Position numbers and translations under genes: made by a program. The notes under the pieces were generated by a model that was not told the origin of the DNA, ran no database searches, and was given only the letters and a program-made list of their open reading frames with translations. From Pedobacter indicus (lineage in GTDB: Bacteria > Bacteroidota > Bacteroidia > Sphingobacteriales > Sphingobacteriaceae): a DNA stretch of 64,000 nt. The stretch spans positions 2,728,001 to 2,792,000 of the forward strand of contig NZ_QRGB01000001.1 of the NCBI RefSeq assembly GCF_003449035.1, given 5' to 3'. Of this stretch, positions 24,195 through 32,990 are shown one piece after another (position 1 is the stretch's first letter; each line of letters opens with the position of its first letter).

Positions 24195-26615
24195 TTATTC
24201 TGTTCTCAGGGATTTCACCGGATTAGCCATAGCTGCTCGTAGTGATTGTAACACGACAATTAGCATGGCAACCAAGAGCACGATAATTCCTCCTGCTAAC
24301 ACCAGCCATACCGATACGTCAATCCGATAAGCAAAATTATCCAGCCATCGGTTCATTATCAACCAAGCTATCGGAGCTGCCACAATAAAAGCAATAGCAA
24401 TCAACCTGACAAAGTCGCCCGACAGCAATAGCACAATCGCTAAAACTTTTGCACCCAATACTTTTCTTACACCGATTTCTTTGACCCGCTGGTTCATCAT
24501 CAACAGTGCAAGTGCAAATAAACCCAAGCAAGAGATAAAAATCGCAAAACCGGCACCGCTCACAATAATCTTCGAAAGCCGTTTTTCCTTTTCATACATG
24601 CGCTGCGTATTTTCATCTAAAAAAGAAGGCGTACTTTCGTATGTTGGATTCACAGATTTCCAAATCTTTTCGATCGACGCCATGGATTGTTGCAGAGCAT
24701 CCGAGTTGACCCTCACGAAAATATAAGAAACAGGCCAATCCGAAGGTTGCAGACACATGGTTAGCGGCCCAACTTTCGAATGGAGCGTTTTGAAATTAAA
24801 ATCTTTGACTACACCGATAACCGTTAAATCTTCGCCACTAATATTTAGATTTTTCCCAACAGGGTTCTCTTCTCCCAATAGAGCTGCCATCTGTTCGTTG
24901 ATCAGTAATGATGTCGTATCGGTGGAATATGCTCTTGAGAAATCCCTGCCTTCCAACAAATCAATTTCCATGGTTTTCAGATAATCATAATCAACACGCA
25001 GCCAATTTGTCTTGATATTTCGTTCTTTATAATCGAAACCCATCTTAGACGTCATCGAAGCACCGTCTCTTCCCATGCCCATATTAATATCCGTACCCGT
25101 CACGCTCATCACTTCGGGTAATGCTGCTAACTCCACACGCATGCGCTGTAAAGCCACTTCCGAATCTATGTTATTTCCAATCGGAATGCTGACTACTCCT
25201 GATTTATTATATCCGAGCGACCTGCTATTCATAAAGTTGATCTGCTGCATAATCACCAGCGTAGATATTACCAAGATAATAGCAATAGCAAATTGTCCTA
25301 CTGACAGTGCTTTGCGTAAGTTTTTCCCCGAATCCAGTCGAATACCCGTACCACGCAACACGTCCATCAGGTTAAACCGAGTCATTACAAACCCGGGATA
25401 TGCACCTGCAGCCAGCGTTACAGCAAAGAATAAGAGCAAGAGAAGCAAGCTGTTCCGGAGGGTAATTAACTCACCAAACTGAAGGTTATAAGCCATCAAA
25501 GCATTAAATTGCGGCAAGATTGCCCAAGCCAGTACCGCACCAACTAGGGAAGAAAATAAACAGATTAAGGAGGCTTCCATCCAAAACTGAACAACCAATT
25601 GGAGAGGCCTTGCCCCTAAAGTCTTCCGCATGCCAATTTCCTTGGTTCGTGTGAAAGAACTGGCGAGTGATAAGTTGATAAAATTGGTACACGCAATAAA
25701 AAGAATGAAGGCACTTATGATCAACAACATCCACGGGAAAAAACTAGCGACATTGCTACCACCCGGACTCATCGAGTTAAAATGCATTTCATGGATAGGC
25801 AAAAGCTTTAACGACTTGTAAGTTCCATCATCATTCACTAGCGCGCCGTCACGCTTCAGGTTATCAATTTCACTCTTAAAATACTTTCCCACAAATGCCT
25901 TACTATCTTGCTGAAACTGAGCCACCGAAACCTTGTCTCCCAACTCTACATAAACCGTGTGGTTTCGCCAGTCCCATTTATCCATGCCCTCTAGGTAGCC
26001 CGGATAATTTTCAAATCGTACGAAAGCGTCAAACTGGAACGTTGAGTTTGCGGGAAAATCTGCCAACAAAGCTGAAACCACAAAAGGCTCCCATACACCT
26101 TGAATGTTTAACTCGACCTGCATACCGATAATGTCTTGGTTACCGAAAAGCTTTTCTGCCGCATATTCCGTTAATGTGATATTTTTCAAGTCGCTCAAAA
26201 CCGACGATTTATCGCCCTGCTTTAGCGGAAAGGAGAACATATCCAGAAAAGACGGATCAACAAAGCGAGTTGTAATACTGATCTCCTTCTCACCATGCCG
26301 TGCTAGAACTCCACCTCCATCACCATAGCGAGTTATATTTGCCAGACCTTTCAACTCCTCTTTTGCGGTTGGCGCAAAAGGGACAGGCATGGGAGCATCT
26401 TCTTTCCTACCGGTGACAGGGTTTGTCTCAAAATACACCTGATACAGCTGGTCTTTCTTAGTATGGAAGTTATCAAAAGAAAGATCGAACATCGCTGCAA
26501 GGAACAAGACAACGGCTATTGCGAAAGCAATTGTCAACCCAATTATGTGCACACCTGTAAAAAGCTTATGTTTCAACAAGTTTCTCAATGCGATGGTAAA
26601 ATAATTTTTTATCAT
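24195..26615 (-). CDS. FtsX/MacB-type ABC permease (first of two)
   Basis: An 806-residue paralogue of the downstream permease with the same duplicated layout. Signature stretches are RTKEIGMRKTLGARPLQLVVQFWMEASL and RVKEIGVRKVLGAKVLAIVLLLSGDFVRL. The periplasmic MacB-like domain after the first helix (FDLSFDNFHTKKDQLYQVYFETNPVTGR) and its second copy are intact. It starts three bases after the TolC-family stop codon, so translation is likely coupled. The two permeases are related but clearly diverged, which fits a heterodimer. Confidence 0.9.
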   Translation of the reverse strand: MIKNYFTIALRNLLKHKLFTGVHIIGLTIAFAIAVVLFLAAMFDLSFDNFHTKKDQLYQVYFETNPVTGRKEDAPMPVPFAPTAKEELKGLANITRYGDGGGVLARHGEKEISITTRFVDPSFLDMFSFPLKQGDKSSVLSDLKNITLTEYAAEKLFGNQDIIGMQVELNIQGVWEPFVVSALLADFPANSTFQFDAFVRFENYPGYLEGMDKWDWRNHTVYVELGDKVSVAQFQQDSKAFVGKYFKSEIDNLKRDGALVNDDGTYKSLKLLPIHEMHFNSMSPGGSNVASFFPWMLLIISAFILFIACTNFINLSLASSFTRTKEIGMRKTLGARPLQLVVQFWMEASLICLFSSLVGAVLAWAILPQFNALMAYNLQFGELITLRNSLLLLLLFFAVTLAAGAYPGFVMTRFNLMDVLRGTGIRLDSGKNLRKALSVGQFAIAIILVISTLVIMQQINFMNSRSLGYNKSGVVSIPIGNNIDSEVALQRMRVELAALPEVMSVTGTDINMGMGRDGASMTSKMGFDYKERNIKTNWLRVDYDYLKTMEIDLLEGRDFSRAYSTDTTSLLINEQMAALLGEENPVGKNLNISGEDLTVIGVVKDFNFKTLHSKVGPLTMCLQPSDWPVSYIFVRVNSDALQQSMASIEKIWKSVNPTYESTPSFLDENTQRMYEKEKRLSKIIVSGAGFAIFISCLGLFALALLMMNQRVKEIGVRKVLGAKVLAIVLLLSGDFVRLIAIAFIVAAPIAWLIMNRWLDNFAYRIDVSVWLVLAGGIIVLLVAMLIVVLQSLRAAMANPVKSLRTE

Positions 26616-26618
26616 GTC

Positions 26619-27953
26619 CTATAACTCGTTGCCCAAATAGTAATCAATTACTTTCGACCTATATAGCAGATTATACTTGCTGTTTATAAAGTCGAATTCC
26701 GCTTTATTCATATTGGTCTGTGCTGTGTTCAATTCAATCGAAGTTGCCAATCCCACCTGGTAGCGCTCCTGAAACACCTTAAAGGTCTCACGCGTAGAGA
26801 TAAACACCTCTTCTGATGATTCATACTGTTGTTTCGCCGCGTTTATGTCCAAAACGGCCTGATTAACTATTTTATTCAAGTTATTTTTTGTCTGTTTCTC
26901 AGCTACCTTCGTGTTTTCATAAATAATCTTCGCCTTCCGAACGCTGATTCTTGAACTTAGATTATTAAAAATAGGGATACTTAATGAAAGACCAATGTAG
27001 CGACTGTAATTATCTCGCAGTTGCTGCCTGAATGGAAAAACATGACCATTCTGATCCAGATAAGAGCTCGTATAACCTGTACTCAGCCCGCTCGACAGCG
27101 ACAGAGTCGGAAAGTAATTCCCTTTAGCTATATCCACATCTTTTTCGGCCGCCAGTGTCCTAAATTCAGCCATGCGCACTTCCGGAAAAAAATCGATCGC
27201 TTTTTCAAAAACATGGGTTGCCGTATAATTTGTCATCACATTTTCAACCTCATCTACTTCCGGACTCTCCAGAATAATTTCCTTTTCGGAATCCATTTCC
27301 ATCAACTGCTTTAAGGTCAGCAAAGACAACTCATAATCATTACGTGAAGTTGTTATATTTAACTGGTCAGTCGCAACCTGACTTTTTGCTTGGGACACAT
27401 CCGCTGAAGTTCGATTTCCCACTTCCAGCTGAACTTCTTCTGCTCTTAACTGCTCTTTTGAGAGATTTAACTGTTGCTCACTGGCCGACCAGAGTGCTTT
27501 ATGAGTTAAGGCTTCGATATAAGTTGTAAAAACCTGTAGCACCAACTCATATTCTACCTGCTCCGCATAGCTCCGGTCTGATTGCAATAACAGTTTATTT
27601 GCTTTGATCTGATTGACCCGCTGAAACCCCTGAAAAAGTGTTACAGAAAGGTTCAGGCTACCGTCGACCGACTTATTCGTAGTATTTCCTACTTTACCGG
27701 TTTTCTCATCAAAGTAATTACCACCGCTAATTCGACCACCGGCTGATGCCCCCAAGCTAGGTAATAAGTTCATTTTCGATTGCAGGACATCCTGATCGCT
27801 CAAAGCAGCCTGATACCTCGCCTCTCTGATTTGGAGATTATTTTTCAACGTGCTGTCAATTGCAGATCGTAAGGTTATCACATCTTGGCTACTTGCCGTC
27901 TGGGCAAAAAGGAAATTGAAAAGAAATAAAAAAGTCGAAAATCGAATGGTCAT
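26619..27953 (-). CDS. TolC-family outer-membrane efflux protein
   Basis: About 444 residues from the ATG at 27953, chosen over 27968 because it opens directly into the signal peptide (MTIRFSTFLFLFNFLFAQTASSQ). The mature protein has the two OEP repeats of long coiled-coil helices (LRSAIDSTLKNNLQIREARYQAALSDQDVLQSKMNLLPSL, and NLNKIVNQAVLDINAAKQQYESSEEVFISTRETFKVFQERYQVGLAT). It is the outer-membrane channel for the FtsX exporter encoded downstream and the first gene of that operon. No HlyD/MacA adaptor gene is present in the operon, which is unusual for a TolC-dependent exporter. Confidence 0.9.
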   Translation of the reverse strand: MTIRFSTFLFLFNFLFAQTASSQDVITLRSAIDSTLKNNLQIREARYQAALSDQDVLQSKMNLLPSLGASAGGRISGGNYFDEKTGKVGNTTNKSVDGSLNLSVTLFQGFQRVNQIKANKLLLQSDRSYAEQVEYELVLQVFTTYIEALTHKALWSASEQQLNLSKEQLRAEEVQLEVGNRTSADVSQAKSQVATDQLNITTSRNDYELSLLTLKQLMEMDSEKEIILESPEVDEVENVMTNYTATHVFEKAIDFFPEVRMAEFRTLAAEKDVDIAKGNYFPTLSLSSGLSTGYTSSYLDQNGHVFPFRQQLRDNYSRYIGLSLSIPIFNNLSSRISVRKAKIIYENTKVAEKQTKNNLNKIVNQAVLDINAAKQQYESSEEVFISTRETFKVFQERYQVGLATSIELNTAQTNMNKAEFDFINSKYNLLYRSKVIDYYLGNEL

Positions 27954-27975
27954 CATATACATAATCAAGAATTTC

Positions 27976-27993
27976 TTTACAGCCTATGTGCCA
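27976..27993 (-). promoter_or_regulatory. Candidate sigma-54 promoter of the TolC/ABC operon
   Basis: On the minus strand the sequence TGGCACATAGGCTGTAAA has an exact -24 element (TGGCAC) and, at the correct spacing, a weaker -12 element (CTGTA where TTGCA is ideal). Transcription would start near 27968, leaving a short leader before the ATG at 27953. The nearby NtrC-type regulator and the paired operators about 55-105 bases upstream support it. Confidence 0.55.
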
Positions 27994-28046
27994 CAACACT
28001 AAACAACTAACAACCAACATATTACAAATGGACAAAAAGAATAAAC

Positions 28047-28083
28047 TGTTCATTTCCGAACAAAAGCTGTTCATTAACGTACA
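28047..28083. promoter_or_regulatory. Paired operators upstream of the TolC/ABC operon
   Basis: TGTTCATTTCCGAACA (28047-28062) and TGTTCATTAACGTACA (28068-28083) both fit TGTWC-N6-GWACA and begin 21 bases apart, two helical turns. The same pair and phasing occurs upstream of the sigma-54 regulator gene (18294-18330). The distance to the -24 box suits an enhancer-type upstream activating sequence. The sites also lie upstream of the divergent oxidoreductase gene. Confidence 0.65.
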
Positions 28084-28132
28084 ATCAAAGGCATTTCCTT
28101 AGATTTGTATATACATCAACGAAAAACGAAAC

Positions 28133-29164
28133 ATGGAATTAGGATTGTGCACCTTTGCCGATATGCGACCCGATAAAGCGGGAAGTGGAGTCAATGCTCA
28201 TCAGCGTATCAACGATTTATTAGAAGAAATTAAGTTAGCCGACGAACTTGGGCTTGACGTATTCGGTATTGGTGAGCATCACCGTCCGGATTATTCTGTC
28301 TCTGCTCCTGCTATCATTTTGGCCGCTGCCGCAACGATTACAAAAAACATCAAACTCAGCAGTGCCGTAACCGTTTTAAGTTCAGATGATCCAGTACGTG
28401 TGTATCAACATTTTTCTACTGTCGACCATCTCTCCAACGGTCGTGCAGAGATCATGGTTGGTCGAGGCTCTTTTATTGAATCCTTCCCCCTTTTTGGTTA
28501 CGACCTGAATGATTATAATGAGCTATTCACGGAAAAGCTTGCACTTTTACTTCAAATCAATGAAGACAATCAACATGTAAGTTGGAAAGGCCATTTACAC
28601 CCATCGATTGAAAATCGCGGAGTCTACCCCCATTCCTATCAAGAAAAATTGCCCATCTGGATTGCCGCCGGTGGCACCCCGGCTTCTGCCGTTCGCGCTG
28701 CAACCTTAGGATTGCCGCTGACATTGGCTATCATCGGTGGTCTACCGTCACAGTTCGTACCCTTTGCTAATTTATATCGGGAAACCGCTAAGAAAAACGG
28801 ACAAGACCCGACTACCTTACAATTTGCAGTCAATTCACATGCCTACGTAACCGAAAACTCTCAGGGCGCTAATAAAGAATTTTACCCCTATTACGCGGCT
28901 ATGATGAATGCTGTTGGAAAAGATCGGGGCTGGTCAGCTTTCACCGAAGAACAATTCAACTTCGCGCGCTCACCAGAAGGGGCATTAGTGGTGGGCAGCC
29001 CTGAAGAAGTCATTGACAAAATTCTTTACGAACACGAGCTGTTTGGGAACACCCGCTTTATTGCACAAAGCAGCTTAGGGACGCTACCTCATAAGCAAGT
29101 AATGAAATCGATCGAACTTTTTGGCACAAAAGTAGCTCCCGTAGTCCGAAAAGCCCTCCTATAA
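28133..29164 (+). CDS. LLM-class flavin-dependent oxidoreductase (luciferase-like)
   Basis: A 343-residue TIM-barrel protein of the bacterial luciferase-like monooxygenase family. Typical segments are MELGLCTFADMRPD, LADELGLDVFGIGEHHRPDY, LSSAVTVLSSDDPVRVYQHFSTVDHLSNGRAEIMVGRGSF, and the C-terminal VVGSPEEVIDKILYEHELFGNTRFIAQ. It probably uses FMNH2 or F420-like reduced flavin; the substrate is unknown. It is transcribed divergently from the TolC operon. A TAGATTTG stretch near 28100, matching the Bacteroidota -7 element TANNTTTG, lies 27 bases before the ATG. Its stop overlaps the stop of the convergent GLPGLI gene by 6 bases. Confidence 0.88.
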   Translation: MELGLCTFADMRPDKAGSGVNAHQRINDLLEEIKLADELGLDVFGIGEHHRPDYSVSAPAIILAAAATITKNIKLSSAVTVLSSDDPVRVYQHFSTVDHLSNGRAEIMVGRGSFIESFPLFGYDLNDYNELFTEKLALLLQINEDNQHVSWKGHLHPSIENRGVYPHSYQEKLPIWIAAGGTPASAVRAATLGLPLTLAIIGGLPSQFVPFANLYRETAKKNGQDPTTLQFAVNSHAYVTENSQGANKEFYPYYAAMMNAVGKDRGWSAFTEEQFNFARSPEGALVVGSPEEVIDKILYEHELFGNTRFIAQSSLGTLPHKQVMKSIELFGTKVAPVVRKALL

Positions 29165-29953
29165 CATGGATGCTTTCACTGCTTCCGAGCCATATCGTCC
29201 CCAGTTGCCTAAATTCTTTTCAAGAAATGCCTTCAGACCTTCACGATCTACATGATCCGCTCGTCTGGGTTCTTCGGGATTGTTAATTGGACCTGGTTTG
29301 TCGATTTCCACCTTGGTTGCAAACCAAGTCACATTCTCGTGCGGCAGAGCTACACCTAAGATCATTCCCGGTAAGCCGGAAAAAGACTCCGGTCCGCCAG
29401 ATGCCAGGATCTCATCTGTATAGAAAGCTACCACATAGATCGAATCCATCATCAATCCATTCGCACGTTTACATTCAAACCCTGCAATCTCTCTAACTTC
29501 ATTGGTGTACTTCCATAAAATCTCGCGTTGCTTATCTTTCAATACAAAGTCCTCACCAAATATTTTCTTCACAGCCACTACGTCTTCTGATTCAAAGTTA
29601 GTCAGAATTGTATTCTTGACCATTATCCAAGGCTCATTACTAAACCAATTGCTAGCCGTTTTGGGCTCTTCGGTAATCTGATAAAGACTCTGGTTTTTAT
29701 TAAAAGACAGTGATGTTTTCATGGTTACAAATTGAGGCTGGTTTTTACGATAGTCTTCATAAAGTTTTTTCATAAAAACATCGTCTTCTGTTATGCGACC
29801 CTTTATCTTCGCAAACATGTTCACCCGCTTTTCATATTCAATTTTTCCACTTTCAGCGAAATACGCATACTGTCCATAACTTAATTGGGTTCCTAGTAGT
29901 ATAAAAACTACTGCAAAAAGTGCATTCACTATGTTTTTCATTGTCTTATTCAT
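29159..29953 (-). CDS. GLPGLI family secreted protein
   Basis: 264 residues from the ATG at 29953, chosen because it lies 8 bases after the upstream receptor gene and opens a signal peptide (MNKTMKNIVNALFAVVFILLGTQLSYGQ). Longer in-frame starts lie inside the receptor gene. The family motif is readable as FSGLPGMILGVALPHENVTWFATKVE. GLPGLI proteins are secreted or periplasmic proteins of Bacteroidota, often encoded just after a TonB-receptor-like barrel gene, as here. A role with the barrel in peptide or metal handling is possible but unproven. Confidence 0.88.
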   Translation of the reverse strand: MNKTMKNIVNALFAVVFILLGTQLSYGQYAYFAESGKIEYEKRVNMFAKIKGRITEDDVFMKKLYEDYRKNQPQFVTMKTSLSFNKNQSLYQITEEPKTASNWFSNEPWIMVKNTILTNFESEDVVAVKKIFGEDFVLKDKQREILWKYTNEVREIAGFECKRANGLMMDSIYVVAFYTDEILASGGPESFSGLPGMILGVALPHENVTWFATKVEIDKPGPINNPEEPRRADHVDREGLKAFLEKNLGNWGRYGSEAVKASML

Positions 29954-29960
29954 CGTATTT

Positions 29961-32738
29961 TTATTTTGCTTTATTACCCATTTTGTTAAAGTCCCATATA
30001 ATCGAGAACATGAAATATCGACTGATGGTTGTATAATCTGTTTGTGTAAAGCCTGTAGCGTGCGCATTCCTGTTAAAACCCTTATTCTGATCCAACAGAT
30101 CATTTGCCTGAATTTTCAAAATCAATTCATCCGTTTTCAAGAATTTCTTCTGCACACTCGCGTTCCAGATCAAACGTTCAAAATCTTCCGCAAAAACCTG
30201 TGTCGCCTCGGAATAGGTGTAACGAGCGTCAGAAGCTACCTCAATTTTGGCAGGCAGAAACACTCGGAAATAAGCGCTTGAATTAAAACCCCACCCCTTA
30301 CTAGAGGATTCCTGTAGTGAAGCCACATTTGATGTATACGATGGGCCAGCATACAATCGGAATGAATATTTATCTTTTTCATTTTTACTCAGATTCAACG
30401 CAAACGAGATGTTATTGCTTTTCGTCTCGTTCAACTCTGAATTAATAATGTTATAATAGGTATTTACCCCATAGTCAGCATTTCCACCCCAATCCAAATC
30501 GAGGCTCTTAATTTTACTTCCGAAATACACATAACCAGAGAAGTTCATGGGCTTCTTATCTTTTAGATTTTCATAACTGTAAACACTCTTCCCTGCTTCA
30601 TCGGTAAGTGTATTGTTGATAATCGCATTATTGGTTACTGAGCCATTGAAGTATAGACCGATATACTGTCCACTTAACACTTTATAAGAATTATATCCTC
30701 CATTGAAGCTATGTCTGAATGATGGATCTAGATCCGGATTACCTACTGATATATTCATGGGATCCGTATTGCTCTGTACCGGCTGGATCTGATGAACCGA
30801 TGGTTGAGAAGTATTTCCGTAATAACTTAACCGAAAAGATTTCTGATTCGAGAACGCATAAGTCCAGTTCACTCTTGGATTTAGATTGATAAAATCCCGA
30901 TTTAAGATATCGTCGCTAAACTGATCAATCTGCTTAAAATTCACGTTCGCGGCTGACATCGTCATGTTCAATGTGTTCTTATCTTTTTTGAAATTCAGTG
31001 TAGCACCCAGTTCATTTAATAATTGATCGAGTTTGAAGTCATTACTAAAGGTGCTGTCCAATTCGTTATAACCCCCTCCATTCTGGTTGTAAGATAAAAG
31101 GCTCGACTGACTATTATTCAAATTAAAGCGATAGTTGACAGATAGTTTCCAGAACTCAGATAGAGGTTCGGTATAAGCAATATTTGAGTTAAAAACCACA
31201 CTCTCTGTGCGATTGTTCTTTTGCTGGTCGATGATCTGTATACTATCTATAGCACCGTCTTCTCCATAAAATTCATTCTCTGACATTAGGAATCCCAATG
31301 CATTATCCTGACCGACGCGTTGATCCAAGCCAATGGAAATAGTTCTTCCTTCCTTTGCTAATTTCTTATTCCACAATGCACTTGCATTGAACGATTTACT
31401 GTCGCCTTCATTGGTTGTTCGGCGAATACTCCGGTTCAATGGGTCATAAGCTTCATCAAATGTAGCTGATTCATTGTCACTTCGTGAGCGGCTATCTTTC
31501 AGCATTCCATCGACGCTAATTTTTAAAGTCGAGGTACTATCGAAATTAATCTCATATCGTGCATCAGCTTTGTGTCTGAAAATGTAGTTGTTAAACACCT
31601 CGTTAGAATTTCGGTTAATCTTTCCAGTAGGCAATGCGTTCTGGCTGATCGTTGATCGGTCACCATCTACTTCCAGATCTCCTATTTTATAGTTGGCATT
31701 GATATTTTCTTTTTTGTCGTTCCATTTATTATCATAATGTACACCTCCCGATCGGGCGAGTGGTATACCCTGACCGTTATACTGACCGCCCCAGGACTCC
31801 AGCTCGTCGTTGCCCGAACCACCGTCAATATAAATCATTCCGTCGGAAACATTTAAATTCGTACTTCCGTACTTCTCACTATCCTGCCAATTCAGCCCAA
31901 TTTTACCCGTATTGGCAATCGTACCGTAAGCAGCTATCTTTTCACTACCCTTAAACTTATTAAACATCACCTGCCCTTCGTACAGCTCTTCAGTACCAAC
32001 GCCCGCATCCACTTTACCGAACATACCATGCTTGCTATCTTCTTTCAGCTGAATATTTATGGTTTTAGTCTTTTCGCCATCGTCAATACCGGTGAAAGTT
32101 GCCTGATCACTCTTTTTATCATAGAGTTGAACTTTATCTACCATATCACCACGTATGTTCTTGGTTACTAACGTTGGATCATCACCAAAAAACTCTTCTC
32201 CATCAACTAAAACCTTGCTGACCGTCTCCCCTTGTGCCGTGATGTTACCATCTTTGTCCACTTGGATACCAGGCAATTGTGCCAACAAATCTTCCACCTT
32301 ATCATTTGGTTGTATAGTGTATTTACTTGCATCAAACTCAATGGTATCACCTTTAATTGTAATTGCATTCCTGCCTGTAATTACGACTTCGCTCAACAAT
32401 TCAGACATAAGCAACATATTCACTTCGCCCAGATCCAGTTCGGTGTTTGTTAAATCCAAGGTAAAACGCTCGACAAAATCCGTATACTTCGGATAGGAAG
32501 CCATTAAGATATATTGCCCCGTATCCAGATCATCGATAACAAAGCTTCCGTCTTCGGTAGCTCGGGTATAATCAACAAAAATTGAATCTTGTGCACGAAG
32601 GACGGTGATAACCGCGTTTTTCAATGTCAATGCAGAAGTTGTGTCGACAATAGAACCCTGCACCTTGTAAGGTTTTTGAGCGTACGTGGCTAATACGACG
32701 GAGAATAGCAGCACCAGCAATAAAATCGGTTTACGCAT
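29961..32738 (-). CDS. Outer-membrane beta-barrel protein, TonB-receptor-like with N-terminal regulatory-like domain
   Basis: A 925-residue outer-membrane protein. After the signal peptide (MRKPILLLVLLFSVVLATYAQ) comes a carboxypeptidase-regulatory-like beta sandwich (KVQGSIVDTTSALTLKNAVITVLRAQ). A plug domain follows (LLAQLPGIQVDKDGNITAQGETVSKVLVDGEEFFGDDPTLVTKNI), then a long barrel rich in Tyr/Asn strands of the OMP_b-brl_3 type, ending near an aromatic residue (FMFSIIWDFNKMGNKAK). It differs from SusC proteins in lacking a SusD partner; its partner is the GLPGLI gene 7 bases downstream. Confidence 0.88.
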   Translation of the reverse strand: MRKPILLLVLLFSVVLATYAQKPYKVQGSIVDTTSALTLKNAVITVLRAQDSIFVDYTRATEDGSFVIDDLDTGQYILMASYPKYTDFVERFTLDLTNTELDLGEVNMLLMSELLSEVVITGRNAITIKGDTIEFDASKYTIQPNDKVEDLLAQLPGIQVDKDGNITAQGETVSKVLVDGEEFFGDDPTLVTKNIRGDMVDKVQLYDKKSDQATFTGIDDGEKTKTINIQLKEDSKHGMFGKVDAGVGTEELYEGQVMFNKFKGSEKIAAYGTIANTGKIGLNWQDSEKYGSTNLNVSDGMIYIDGGSGNDELESWGGQYNGQGIPLARSGGVHYDNKWNDKKENINANYKIGDLEVDGDRSTISQNALPTGKINRNSNEVFNNYIFRHKADARYEINFDSTSTLKISVDGMLKDSRSRSDNESATFDEAYDPLNRSIRRTTNEGDSKSFNASALWNKKLAKEGRTISIGLDQRVGQDNALGFLMSENEFYGEDGAIDSIQIIDQQKNNRTESVVFNSNIAYTEPLSEFWKLSVNYRFNLNNSQSSLLSYNQNGGGYNELDSTFSNDFKLDQLLNELGATLNFKKDKNTLNMTMSAANVNFKQIDQFSDDILNRDFINLNPRVNWTYAFSNQKSFRLSYYGNTSQPSVHQIQPVQSNTDPMNISVGNPDLDPSFRHSFNGGYNSYKVLSGQYIGLYFNGSVTNNAIINNTLTDEAGKSVYSYENLKDKKPMNFSGYVYFGSKIKSLDLDWGGNADYGVNTYYNIINSELNETKSNNISFALNLSKNEKDKYSFRLYAGPSYTSNVASLQESSSKGWGFNSSAYFRVFLPAKIEVASDARYTYSEATQVFAEDFERLIWNASVQKKFLKTDELILKIQANDLLDQNKGFNRNAHATGFTQTDYTTISRYFMFSIIWDFNKMGNKAK

Positions 32739-32804
32739 AATAAGGTTTGAATTAGTAGTGGTTATATCTTAAATTCATTTCTGATTAAAATCTGTCTACA
32801 AGTA

Positions 32805-32838
32805 TACGATAAAAACAAACAAATACGAATATATCGTA
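32805..32838. promoter_or_regulatory. Palindromic TACGA sites upstream of the barrel/GLPGLI operon
   Basis: TACGAATATATCGTA (32824-32838) has 5-base arms TACGA/TCGTA, and a further TACGAT lies at 32805-32810. They sit 67-100 bases upstream of the receptor start in an AT-rich region. A regulator site is possible; no cognate regulator is adjacent. Confidence 0.3.
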
Positions 32839-32990
32839 ATATATTTTTCTTATAAATGATTAATTATACCTATTAGACACACAGAACACTTTTTGTTACA
32901 AAACAAAACAAATTTTAATTCAATGAAAATAAAGCTTTTGATACTTGATTTTCATTTTTTTAACTATTTTTAACAAAACCTTAATTATAC

